63,567 nt of DNA. Source: Zygnema cylindricum (taxonomy: Eukaryota > Streptophyta > Zygnematophyceae > Zygnematales > Zygnemataceae). The notes under the pieces are model-generated. The model searched no databases. It saw only the letters and a program-made list of their open reading frames with translations, and was not told the DNA's origin. The DNA lies in contig JBBHKE010001455.1 of assembly GCA_037447655.1 (NCBI GenBank), forward strand, positions 1-63,567. The letters run 5' to 3'. Below are positions 46,280-59,183 of the stretch, in pieces; the first letter of the stretch is position 1, and each line of letters opens with the position of its first letter. Position numbers and translations under genes: made by a program.

Positions 46280-48045
46280 CCTTTGATGCAACTCCCTGTA
46301 TCAACTTGGGATTTTAGTACCATGTCTTCTTTGACTTGAAATAACAATAATTCTCTGCTACTATAAGCAAACCCAAAGATGTCCCGAAAGGTAAGCGAGA
46401 GCAGCCACAATACGATCTTGTCTCTTTGCAAGGCTTTCCTTTGTTTCTATTTTCCAATGAGAAAAGTAATCTCCACCAATTAGAATATTTTCGTCGCCGG
46501 TCAAGATCACATGACGAATACCATAATCGACAATAATTTATGTAGCTACAGTCACCTTCATTTGTTTTTCGATCTGTGAACAACCAACATTAAAAAAAAA
46601 CAAAAGACAAAGAAAGAGTAGATAGTATATTTTTGATGAGTAAAATTTTAGGCGATATCCGATATTCACCGCAATGTACAATCCGAGGAGATATGCAACA
46701 TCACTGAATATTTAAAGTAGGATCTGACGTGACACTCGAATTCAGTCCGGGAATTCATTTCAGCTACTATGCAGAACATAACGTCACCGATCCACCTCAG
46801 AAATTCCGGCGAACCGTCGAATATTTAATGACTTAGCCGAATACAGTCACACATAGACAGGTGTCATTATGGTATTGGTTGGCGTTTAGCTTTACAGTTA
46901 TTGAATGGACAGGCATTGCAGCAACAGGCGAGACAAAGGAAGGAACACAAGTTCCACAAGGTACACAAAGGTGTAGTCTTCATATGTCACACAGAACACA
47001 TTGACATGTTCAATTGTGGATCACTAATAGCAAGGACCAGATTTACTGTAGCTGGACAAGAGTTACAAATGTTCAATATTCGATGGTGATCTCCCTTGGA
47101 GGCTCACTATAGCTTGGCTATGTAACCACTTTACTGTGGCATGACTACAAAGCCCCATCCAAAATTCAAATAACAGTCTATCTAAATAAAAGTCAACACT
47201 TTCTTGGATACAGGAAAGTTCCTATGTTTAAACCCCGTTATTTCCTTCCAAAGAAAAGCAACAAACTCACCGTTTTTTAAAAGCCAACAATATCATACCA
47301 TAATTCAATAAGTCTTACATATGCAATTTTTCCACATAGAAAATGAAACATTAAAGATTACCTTTAAGTTGCCCAGATTCAGTACCTTGTAAGTCCCGAT
47401 TTCGTGATTCTTCCTTTCTAGCTCCTTTTGTCGTAAGTCCATGTCGTCCATGATTCTTGCAATTTCAATTCCATAATTTTCCGCATCTGCTTCAATCTCC
47501 ATACCATTCTCCAAAGCTATTCCAAATTGAATCTTCTTCATGTCCTTTTGCAAACTGAGAATTTTTTTCTTTTGAACAAAATATATGGAGGTAACATATT
47601 CTGGTTTTTGAGGAATCTGGTTGTTCTGCATCGCAGATTCTATTATATTTTTTGACATTTTGAGAGGATCCAAGAATTCACATACACCGATGACAACTTT
47701 TTCACTCACGGTTGGATATTGCTCTAACAACGAATCCACCACAGTATATATTGTGTCACAACTTTCCCTCGCTTTAAAAGGAACAGACTCCAATACTCTT
47801 GTAAAATCTTGGAATTCAAAATCTTCTTTGTGTGAAATTGCCCACATGAGGTATTGGTCAATGAGAGCCACAAAACGCTTTTGGTTCTCGGAAGGTTCTT
47901 AGTCATCGTTTTGATCCGTAAAACTCCTAAAATGGCGCGAGAGGAGATTCAAAATCGAATTGTTTGTCAAACCCTGAATTTCCGGTAATATCAATTCGTC
48001 CGATTCTTTGGTCAAAATTTGAGAGAGAGAAAAGGCTGCCATCAT
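46280..48045 (-). pseudogene. NPH3-WD40 gene copy B, cut by Copia-1
   Basis: The NPH3 exon is 47362-48045 (228 codons, donor GTAATC), with an in-frame TAA at 47899-47901 where the other copies have a Glu or Lys codon. The intron is 47361 down to about 46575. The WD40 exon survives only as 46280-46574, with an early TAA (after VTVAT), an extra base before the Ala-Tyr-Ser-Ser block, and an abrupt end at the Copia LTR. The lost part would have held blades 3-7. The protein words that remain (DSLLEQYPTVSEK, CEFLDPLKMS, GGDYFSHWKIE) follow copies A and C. Confidence 0.85.
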
Positions 48046-48505
48046 AGTTTCCTTCAAATTTCAACTGTGGCACTAAATAGGAAATGAAAAAGGAAAAAAA
48101 AGAAAAACGGAAAACTGAAGAACTGGAAATGTTATCAGAATGATTGTTTCACAATGTGTATTCGTTTATTTTAAAGTATTTGTAATTCAGTTAGCTTCAA
48201 TGAACGACAGAAACTTCAAGCTAAGTTTATACAACTAGTTGAAAACAAAAAGTGGCAAACAGAAAAAATGAGAACAGCTAATATGCTTCAACAGGTCTAG
48301 AAGGTTACAATCCTTTGAGAAGACATTACATGAGTTTTTCCCTTGATTTTGTTTTCCTTTCTTTTTCATATCTTTGTTGACATCTAACAAAATTTGCAGG
48401 AAACCAAGATCGCCAATTACGGTGCAGTGTCTGAGTTTCAATGCAACATGCGATCTCAAAATAACATCTGGCAATAACTTCACTGTTTTATACTAGTGTG
48501 TCTGT

Positions 48506-49182
48506 TGTTAAGATTTAGTACCGAGAACTTATTTAGCGACGAGACATTCTCGTAGCTAAAGTAGCGACGACCAGCGACGAAGTAGTCTCGTCGCTAGATG
48601 TTTGAAGTGACGTAGAAGTTAGCGATGAAGTAGTTTCGTCGCTGGATATTTGAAGTGACGTGGAAAATGTTTGGTCGTTTCGGTTCACGTAAGTTCTAGT
48701 TGTACCGTGTGGTTCAAGTCGGTTCGTGGTTGACTTGTCTAGTCGTACCGTGTAGTTCAAATCGGTTCGTAGTTGTCGGTCGGATGTTTTCACCACGTTG
48801 ACTCCTATGCGTTTCTAATCGTGTACCGTGGTATTGTTACGTGACGTTTGAAGGAGTATATTGAGGTGTAGTGAGAGAGAGGTTTTTATCAATTGGGCGA
48901 GAGTTGATCCTCCTTGTAGATCATGAAGGAGTTCAAGGAGTTAAGGAAGTTTGATAGCTTTGTGGTGTTTCTTGAGGAGTTAGAGGAGGTTAGTGAAGAT
49001 TATATTTTATATGATTAAGAGTTAGAAGTGAGTGCGTTTTCAGGGTGTGAGGAAATTATGTAAGAAAATTTTCCCTTTGGAATATATTGACTTCCTTGGG
49101 GTTATGTTTCTCTTGTGTGTGTTTTGTCATTTATGCTTCCGCTGGCATTTGCATTCAGTTTTTTATTGTAAAGATCCTTTCA
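48506..49182 (+). mobile_element. Solo LTR, 677 bases, with perfect 5-base target duplication
   Basis: Begins TGTTAAGATT, ends GATCCTTTCA (same terminal 10 bases as Copia-1) and is flanked by TCTGT at 48501-48505 and 49183-49187. The homologous site in copy C (about 57240) is unoccupied. Inside are short repeats with GCGACGA and TCGTCGCT words (48535-48660) in both orientations that could pair. Confidence 0.9.
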
Positions 49183-50142
49183 TCTGTGATGTGATATTGT
49201 ACTTCCCTATGGTGACTCATCATGCTAATCTAGTGACTTTTGACGGTGCAGGTGCTCGAAGGCAAGGGCGTGATGGGCAAAAGAGAGAGAGAAATCTGAG
49301 AAAAAGTTCAAAGATAATAGATAAAAGAAACAAGACGGGGAAAATGTGAAACAAAGAACAAGAAAATCAACAAGAAATACAAGAGGAGCAGCAGAGGGTA
49401 GAAGATGCCTTCCCAGTATAATCTGTGGATCTTTATACAACTTGTAGACCTTTGGTTCTAAAAACCTTTAAGTAGGCGTTGTCTCTCCGTCCGCGCGTTG
49501 TCCGTCTGCACGCCTGTACGGAAGCGTTTGTATGACATGACACGGTCCATGCCCGTTTTAACGGGCACCAATGAGGAAAGGTATCGTGGCATCACTTCCT
49601 GATTGGTGTATGTTAACGGCCAATCCAACACGTTAGTTAGCTGACGGTCAACGGGAAAGTTACCGCGTTAGTTAGCGGACGGTCAACGATAACGTTACCG
49701 TAAAATGACGGTGGCGCAAAGTGTGTAGATGTCCCGTCGTAAAGTAGGCCCTGTTCGCGATAGTCTCGCAAATAGTGTGCATACAACAGGACACGGTCCA
49801 TGTCGTGTCACGGGCATTGGTTTCCTAAGTTCAAAAATGAACAATAAAGTACGAAGTCTACTGTAGCTCTAACTTATTGTCAACGAAAGAAACGTAGCCG
49901 CGTAACCGTAAAGTACAATGTACGGAAAGGTAGAACTGGTGACGGCGAATGACAAATTTGAAATTTTCGGAAACCTACGATGAAAGAATTTGTAAACGTA
50001 CACGACGTACACAAAAGGACGGCTTTACAATAAGTACAATGTGCGCGCATGGTACAGTACACTACAGTACAGTTCTGTGCTGTAATAAAATTATCTGCAC
50101 ATTACGGAAGAATTTACGTGAACCGGCGTAAAACAGAGGCGA
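49183..50142. other. Duplicated flank and unassigned DNA upstream of copy B
   Basis: The first 300 bases match 57240-57490 (copy C). 49480-49860 holds imperfect internal repeats (GGACACGGTCCATG twice, TTAGTTAGCTGACGGTCAACG twice). No gene recognised. Confidence 0.4.
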
Positions 50143-50290
50143 AAAAACAATACCACGTTTAAAATCAATACCGCGTTGAAAACCAATACCGCGTTTGAAA
50201 ACCAATACCGCGTTGAAAACCAATACCGCGTTTGAAAACCAATACCGCGTTGAAAACCAATACCGCGTTTGAAAACCAATACCGCGTTGA
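50143..50290. repeat. Minisatellite, alternating 18/19-base units AATACCGCGTT(T)GAAAACC
   Basis: Eight near-identical units alternate CCGCGTTGAAAACCAATA and the same with one extra T, a 37-base higher-order period. The word CCGCG makes it CpG-rich in an AT-rich region. Confidence 0.92.
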
Positions 50291-50699
50291 AGATACTGAA
50301 ATTATGACGCGGTTCAATGCAATGGAACCAGCGTGGCTTCATTTCAAAAAAAAAAAAAACCGGAAAAGCAAACGTCCAATCCTTTGCTGCAAGTGCAAAA
50401 GGCGTACTTTTTCACACGCCCACTCGGTAGAAAACTGTACGGATTGTTTTAATTCATGCCAACCATCGTCACCACACAGCACCCTTCATCGAATGTACCG
50501 AGTTTGTAAATCCTCCAGAAAACAAAAAAATAAATGGGAAAGTTAGGAAACTTTTTCGGAAATTTTACGGATAAATTCTATTGATTTTTTTTGTTTTCTT
50601 CTAATATGGAGAGCCAAAATATGTACATTTCAAAGAAAATCCATCAAATTTCATTTTTTTCAAATCCAAAACACTCCTAAATATTCCAAAAACACTGAG

Positions 50700-50945
50700 A
50701 AAACCGGCCATAAACCCCGAAAACCCCAAAAACCCCAAAAACCCCAAAAAACCCAAAAAACCCCAAAAAACCCAAAAACCCCAAAAAACCCCAAAACCCC
50801 AAAAAACCCAAAAACCGAAGACACCGAAATCCCAATATTCCAACGTTCGTAAACCCTTTAAAATCCCAGAATCCCAAAAAACCCTAACTCCAAAAACCTC
50901 AAAAACCACACAGAATAAGCATAAACCCAAAAAACTCCCCAAAAA
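50700..50945. repeat. CCCCAAAAA-type repeat tract, G-rich on the minus strand
   Basis: Irregular units of CCCCAAAAA/CCCAAAAAA. This is the decayed counterpart of the GGGGTTTTTTT tract in the intron at 59400-59540. It is telomere-like in look but not the plant TTTAGGG sequence. Confidence 0.8.
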
Positions 50946-50968
50946 AAACCACAAAAATTCCCAGCATT

Positions 50969-50990
50969 GGGGGGGGGGGGGGGGGGGGGG
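50969..50990. repeat. Homopolymer of 22 G
   Basis: An unbroken G run in the inverted copy of the methyltransferase intron. Its length is probably unreliable in any assembly. Confidence 0.95.
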
Positions 50991-51107
50991 AAGTTAGACA
51001 TAAAAACAAAATAATACTTTTGAAAATCCCTTTTCAAAAACACCATTTCAAAGACGCGATTTAAAAAACCCCGTTTGAAAAGCTTCATTTAAAAACCCCA
51101 TTTGTAC

Positions 51108-51285
51108 CCTTAACAAAATCCACGAGATCCTTCTGCTGCTCCTTCACTGTCGGCTTCCGCGACATTTTTATCAAACATCAGAAAACGACAAAATCTGTAC
51201 GGACGGTAGCATCCGGAAGCATATTCGTTTCCATCCCAAAAAAATTGGCTTCTATGGCTGCGCTGTTTCGAGGGATAGAAGCCAT
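51108..51285 (-). pseudogene. Inverted, decayed copy of methyltransferase-like exon 1
   Basis: From ATG 51285 (minus) the reading matches the exon at 59184-59370: METNMLPDA, then a frame-broken middle with a stop, then KMSRKPTVKEQQKDL, ending at the same GTACAAA donor. The flanking CT/GA-rich tract (51300-51460) and the intron start are copied too, so roughly 0.9 kb (50560-51470) is an inverted duplicate of 59080-59930. Confidence 0.82.
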
Positions 51286-51519
51286 GGCGGGGGGTTGGCG
51301 GGGGTGGGTGAGGGAGGAGGAGGAGGGAAGGGGGCGAGAGGCGAAGGGAGAGGGAGTGAGGGAAAGGGAGAGCCGAGGAGGGAGGAGGAGAGGAGAAGGA
51401 GAGGGAGAGGGACAAAGAGCGAGAGGGAGAGGGAGAGGGAAAAGGGGGAAGAGGGAGAGAGATGCTAAATGAGTAAATGGCTTTTACTATTTGTTTAGTT
51501 TCCTGCTCGAGAAAATCCT

Positions 51520-53700
<2,181 letters not shown>

Positions 53701-54194
53701 AATACAAAAAATGTTAGACATAAGTTGACTTTAGGAAATGAAATAACAATCACATTTATGGCAAAAAAGGAATGATTGCACAAAAAAACAACGCATAAGC
53801 TACTTGAATTGGAAGATGAGATTTGAAACATCTGTACGAAAAAGTCCTGGCAAGAACATCCGCTTTCAAAATTATAGTAATTTCCGTGAAAATATCATTT
53901 CAAAAGAAGACATGTCAATAAAAATTATCACAACTCACAAATAAAAAAGTCTAGGAATCTACAACAAGTCATAGGAACAAATGGACTCGCTTAAAGCGAA
54001 AGAGGTGGAAATTGCTTCTAAAAACCACATCTATCTGTAATTAACATCTATAGTATCTTTTTATCGTTTATATGCACCACCATACACCATTTTTCTGTGA
54101 CACTTCACACTTTTTTTGTCGATCCCAGTAAGAGGACTCTATCCGAAATTTACTTCATCTAGACTTAGCGCTTTCAATTTTTTCTATTTCGTTT
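53701..54194. other. Downstream flank of NPH3-WD40 copy C
   Basis: Colinear with 24420-24920 (for example AAAAAAGTCTAGGA and ACAAGTCATAGGAACAAATGG), so it belongs to the repeat unit; probable 3' UTR and intergenic DNA. Confidence 0.5.
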
Positions 54195-56800
54195 TCAAAT
54201 TTCTTCGACTGGCTTCCAATGTTTTACGGATTTATCATCACCGCCAGACCAAACACTCCCATCCGAATCACAAACCAAAGCTCTCACTGGAGCAGAATGT
54301 GCTTTCAAAATTGTCACACATATGGGTTTTCTCCATGTTTCCACCCATCCTCGAATACTTCCTTCCTCTCCCCCCGACCACAAAGTCTTCCTTTCATCCA
54401 AACACAAACAGGAAACACTTTTCGGATGTGCCTTCCAATCGCTTACAAACTCCCCATCTAAATCCCAGCAAAATATTTTTCCGTCGTTTTGTCCTCCCCA
54501 CAAAAATTCATTTGCCACAAGTGAAGAAACCAATCTTGATGACACGCTAGGAAATAAGTCAAGACCTTTCGTCCAACGCATAATGGTTCCATCTTTATGA
54601 GCTGACCACAAATGATTTCTCACATCGTAGCATAAAGAAGTGACAGCAGTCATTCGATTAGTCGATCTCCAGTCACTTAGGAGTTTAGATTCCTTCAAAC
54701 TCCACCCCAAAATTTTTGAAATACCGCCAACATAGCATTTGTTTTTTTCTTTTGCTTTAAGTGGACCTTTGATACAACTCCCTGTTTCAACTTGGGATTT
54801 TAGAACCATTTCTTTCGTGACTTCAAACAACAATAATTCTCCGCTACTATAAGCAACCCAAAGTTGTCCCGAATGGTAAGCGAGAGCAGCCACAATACGA
54901 TCTTGTCTCTTTGTAAAACATTCCTTTGTTTCTATTTTCCAATGAGAAATGTAATCTCCGCCAATCAAAATATTTCCGTCGCCGGTCAAGATTAGATCAC
55001 GGATACCATAATCGACACTTATTTCTGTGGCTACAGTCATCTTTAGTTGTTTTTCGATCTGTGAACAACCAACATAAAAAAAAATATAAAACAAGAAGAG
55101 TGGATCAGTACCTGTTGGCGAGCAAAATTTCAGGCGATATCCGATATTCACCACAATGTACAATCCGAGGCGATATGCGACATCACCCAATATTTAGAGT
55201 ACAGTACGAAGACGTGATACTCGAATTCTGTCCGCAGATTTGATGTCAGCAACGATTTATGACACAATGTCACCGACCCACCTCAGAAAAACCGGCGAAC
55301 CATCGAATATGTAACGACTTAGCCCAATACGGTCGCATATGTACAGGTGTCATTATGTCATTGGTTGGCGTTTAGCCTTACAGTTATTGAATGGACATTG
55401 CAGCAACAGGCTAGACAAAGGAAGGAACACAAGTTCCACAAGCTACACAAAGGTGTAGTCTTCATATGTCACACAACACATTGATCTGTTCAATTGTAAA
55501 TCACTAATAGGAAGAACCAGATTTACTGTAGCTTGACAGGAATTACAGGTGTTCAATATTCCATGGTAATCTTCCTAAGAGGCTCAGTATAGCCTGGCTA
55601 TGTGACCACTAGACTAGAACATGACCACAAAGCCTGAAGTCTAGCCTGAAGTCCGTTAGATTTACTTCAGTTAAATCCGGGATTCGGCATTTCGGCATGT
55701 CCCACACAGGGAAAAATTGAGCCGAGCTCGAACCTGGGACCTTTGACTTGAGTTATCAGCGCACTAACTATTTGCCACCAGCTCGATGTAGAGCCTCGGG
55801 GGTCTGTACCCATTTATTTCGAGCGGCTTCAAGTATGGTAATTCTATATTCTACCCCGTATTGAACCGTCATCCACGTGCCAATCCAACAAAGTCAACAT
55901 CCATGACTCAAATGGCCGATCTAAAATTTCAGTAACATTCTTATCTTAAAAAAAAAAATCAACACTTGCTCAGATGGATGTAAATTTCTTCCCAAGAAAA
56001 GCAATAAACCATAGTCTTATTAAAGGCCTGCAATACCATACCATAATTTAAGAGGTCTTACATATACAATTCTTCCACATAGAAAATGAAACGTTAAAGA
56101 TTACCTTTAAGTTGCCCAGATTCAGTTCCTTGTAAGCCGAGATTTCGAGACTCTTCTTTTTTAACTCCCTTTGTAGCAAGTCCATGGCCTCTATGATTCC
56201 TGCAATTTCAATTTGATAATTTTCCGCATCTGCTTCCCTCTCCATACCATTCTCCAAAGCTATTCTCAATTTAATCCTTTTCATATCTTTCTGCAAGCTG
56301 AGAATTTTTTTCTTTTGAACAAAATATAAGGAGGTAACGTATTCTGGTTTTAAAGGAATACGATTCTTCCGTATCGCAGATTCTATCGTGTTTTCGGACA
56401 TTTTGAAGGGATCCAAGAATTCACATAAACGGATCAAGTTATTTTCACTCATGGTTGGATATCGCTCTAACAACGAATCTATCACAGTATATATTGTGTC
56501 ACAATTTTCCCTCGCTTTAAAAGGAATGGATTCCAGTAGTGTTGTAAAATCTTCGAATTCATAATCCTCTTTATGTGAAATTGCCCACAGGACGTAATTG
56601 TCAATGAGACTTGCAAAATGTTTTAGGTTCTCGGACGGTTCTTTGTCGTCATTTTGATCCGTAAAACTCTTAAAATGGTGAGAGACGAGATTCAGGATCG
56701 AATTGTTTGTCAATCCCTGAATTTCTGATAATGTAAAATTAACCAAATCTCTAGTTAAAATTTCAGAGAGAGAAAAGGGTGCCATCATAATTTTCTCCAC
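54195..56800 (-). CDS. Intact NPH3-coiled-coil-WD40 protein, copy C (519 residues, two exons)
   Basis: Exon 1, 56105-56800 (232 codons; donor GTAATC), and exon 2, 54195-55058 (CAG acceptor 55059-55061, stop TGA), join in phase 0. Residues about 35-165 match the C-terminal half of the plant NPH3 domain: LIDNYV, the Asp-Phe-x-x-Leu-x-x-Ser-Ile-Pro block, DTIYTVIDSLLERYPTMSE, RLCEFLDPFKMS, SAIRKNRIPLKPEYVTSLYF. Residues 163-225 are a Lys/Glu-rich coiled coil. Residues about 245-519 give seven WD40-like blades ending HWKIE, LLLFEV, GWSLKE, MRWTKG, FCWDLDG, RGWVE and KHWKP, i.e. a closed propeller. NPH3 proteins are adaptors for Cullin-3 ligases in phototropism and normally carry BTB, not WD40; no BTB exon is seen. 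In frame with the start, copy C has a TGA just inside the conserved acceptor upstream of ATG 56800, so the ATG is likely the true start. Function inferred only. Confidence 0.85.
55654..55890 (-). mobile_element. Solo LTR of the tRNA-bearing TRIM family in the copy C intron
   Basis: On the minus strand it starts TGTTGGATTGG (55890) and ends ATCTAACG (55654), and it is flanked by a perfect target duplication AAGTC (55649-55653 and 55891-55895). The tRNA-like region is present (GAGCTGGTGGCA, GTGCGCTGATAAC, CCCAGGTTCGAGC) but has lost five bases of the T arm. Copies A and B have the unoccupied site. Confidence 0.9.
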
Positions 56801-57099
56801 ATTTCAACTGCAGCAGTAAATAGGAAATGGAAAAGGCAAAAAAAATGAAAAACGGAAAACTGAAGAACTGGAGAAACTTTGTCAGAATGAATACTTCGCC
56901 ATGTATAATCTTTTCGGTAAAGGTATTTGATATTCAATTAGCTTCATCTCCAAGCGTAGTTTATACAACTAGTAAAAAAAAAAAAGTGGCAATCAGAAAA
57001 AATGAGAAAAGCTATATGCCACAACAGCAGCTCCAGAAGGTTACAATCCTTTTATGAAGACAATACATGATTTTTTTCCTTTGATTTTGTTTTCCTTTC

Positions 57100-57235
57100 T
57101 TTTTCATTTCTTTGTTGGCATCTAACAAAATTTGAAGTAAACCAGGATCGCCAATTATGGTGAATAGTCTGAGTTTCAATGCAAGAAGCGATCTCAAAAT
57201 ATTATCTGGCAATGACTTCACTACTCTATACTAGT
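57100..57235 (-). CDS. Possible upstream exon or small gene beside NPH3-WD40 copy C
   Basis: Minus-strand reading KSLPDNILRSLLALKLRLF followed by LLQILLDANKEMKKK. The same reading is open in copy B (about 48330-48483) with many conservative changes, and broken in copy A. No splice donor is obvious after ANKE. It might be the missing N-terminal half of the NPH3 module, but I cannot prove a match. Confidence 0.3.
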
Positions 57236-57521
57236 GTGCCTGTGACGTGACATTGTACTTCCCTATGGTGACTCATCATGCTAATCTAGTGACTTTTAAC
57301 AATGCAGGTACTCGAAGGCAAGGGCGTGATGGGCAAAAGAGAGAGAAACCAGAGAAAAAGTTCAAAGATAATAGATTAAAGAAACAAGACATGAAACAAA
57401 GAACAAGAAAATCAACAAGAAATACAAGAGGAGAAACATACGGTAGAAGATGTCTTCCCAGTGCAATCTGTGGATTAGATAAAAAATGAACAATAAAGTA
57501 CTAAACTGTAGCTCTAAATTA

Positions 57522-58721
57522 GGGTAACCTTCCATGAGGCGAAAAGTGGGGTTGTTTATTGGAGAAAGTACCTTTCCGTATTAGCCGTACTGCTTTTTTT
57601 TTTTTTTTTACCAAAGATGTTTACCAGAAATTCGTTAAGATTCTCCAGACTTTTTGGCGAAAACTTCCACCGTCCGTTTTTGAAATTTCGACGCAAATGC
57701 CCCTTCTATCCAGTACACCTTGAATCGTTATTAGCGTATAGAAATTATTAGTGTAAAGAAAAAAATAGCGTCATTCATTCTAATTTAGTGCCAGGAGACG
57801 TGGCAGATTATGGTCCACTTCCTTAAATATTGTAATTTATTATATTTAAGGTATCAATGTCAAAATTTTGGGGTGCCGATATAGCGTACATAAGGCTAAT
57901 AACGATTCACGGTGTACCTGGCGAGTCTCCTCCGACTGTCCTCAGGAGGACACATTGCGCTTACTGGACGCGTGTATTGGTCCACTTGAAAAAGTGCGTC
58001 TATTGGTCCACTTGTAAAAGTCAGAGTCGATCCACGACAGACGTGAAGTTATAAACTTACATGTGGCAAATGGCGTGTACCTTCTGACATCAAAGCTACC
58101 CTGTTCGACGACAAAATCTTGGTTACAGGACATCCTGTCACGCCTCCGCTGGTACAGCGATAATACATGAACGTACAAATGGTACATTTATGGACACATG
58201 TACAAATTTTCATTTTGCAACGGTTTTCGTGACCGTTGGTGCAACGACAAATACAAGTATGTGTAGATTGTACATTAGCGTGACGCTACACCGTCGATCT
58301 TATTTTGCGTGTATGTTTTTTTCGCCACTGAAAACATCTTATCTCCGTACACATTTGTCTAATTTTCAATTTAAGACCGCCAATCGTAGGCTGAGAATAC
58401 TGCCTTTCAATCGCAACCGTCAGATCCACAATCCGACATGTATGTACGAAGAAAAGATGTTTTAGGAGACAAAAAAATCATATACGTTAAATACGATCGA
58501 CGGTGTACTAAAATTTTAATCTGCGTCTGACCGTACAGGTATGCAATTGAGATTTTGTACTTTTCAAAACTTTCATTAATCCCGGGCGGCTCAACAGGAT
58601 CCTTCGTGGTATCAATCGCAATCTAACACGTAAGCAATTTTTGCTTCGCTGGCACGACCTGTTACAAATATTACTAAACATGACCGTACGACTACTGGGA
58701 ACGCCTGATGGAAGGTTACCC
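57522..58721. mobile_element. 1.2-kb TIR element with a nested MITE
   Basis: Ends are inverted repeats GGGTAACCTTCCAT at 57522 and the complement ending at 58721, with TTA on the left and TAA on the right (TA target or palindromic terminus). Copy B at about 49850-49865 lacks it. No transposase motif is visible. A Tc1/mariner-like MITE (58289-58505) is inserted inside. Confidence 0.65.
58289..58505. mobile_element. 217-base MITE, second member of the CACCGT family
   Basis: Inverted ends CACCGTCGATC / GATCGACGGTG flanked by TA. Interior words (ATCTTATCTCCGTACAC; ACGAAGAAAAGATGTTTT) match the MITE at 29214-29406. Confidence 0.78.
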
Positions 58722-59183
58722 TAAAATTCCTTATTGAAAAAGTTCTATCACACAAACTAGAGTAAATAACTCTAATTACTTTTTTAATATTTTTTACTCT
58801 AATTTTTTCACTACTCTAATTACAATTCGCGGTGTACTCTACAAAATTCAAAATGATACTGTACGGAAAACGAAATGACATGGAAGGCGGAATCAAATGA
58901 ACGCACGTCAATATCTGTCACCTTGAAACACGTGTCTATTTAAAATTATGCCACGTAGTCCAAAGCAGAATATTCGATCTGGTATTTGAATCAAACAAAG
59001 AAAAAAGTACACTTTTCCGGTTTCCCATTAGATATTTTTGTACGAATTCTTTTGAGGAGGGACTGAGCAGACTGTGAAAGCCCATTGGCATCTCTCTCTC
59101 TCCCTCGTTACCTCTTCCTCTCCCTCCCTCTCCCTCTCCCCCTCCCTCTCCCTCTCCCTCTCCTTCCCTCCCTTCGCCATCCT
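58722..59183. other. Probable promoter region of the methyltransferase-like gene
   Basis: No gene. A CT-rich tract (59090-59178) lies directly before the ATG at 59184 and would be in the 5' UTR or core promoter; its copy is kept in the inverted duplicate at 51300-51460. Confidence 0.35.

Noticed and set aside
50700-50945. Interstitial telomere
   Set aside because: Units are irregular CCCCAAAAA, not plant-type CCCTAAA, and match an intron tract at 59400-59540.
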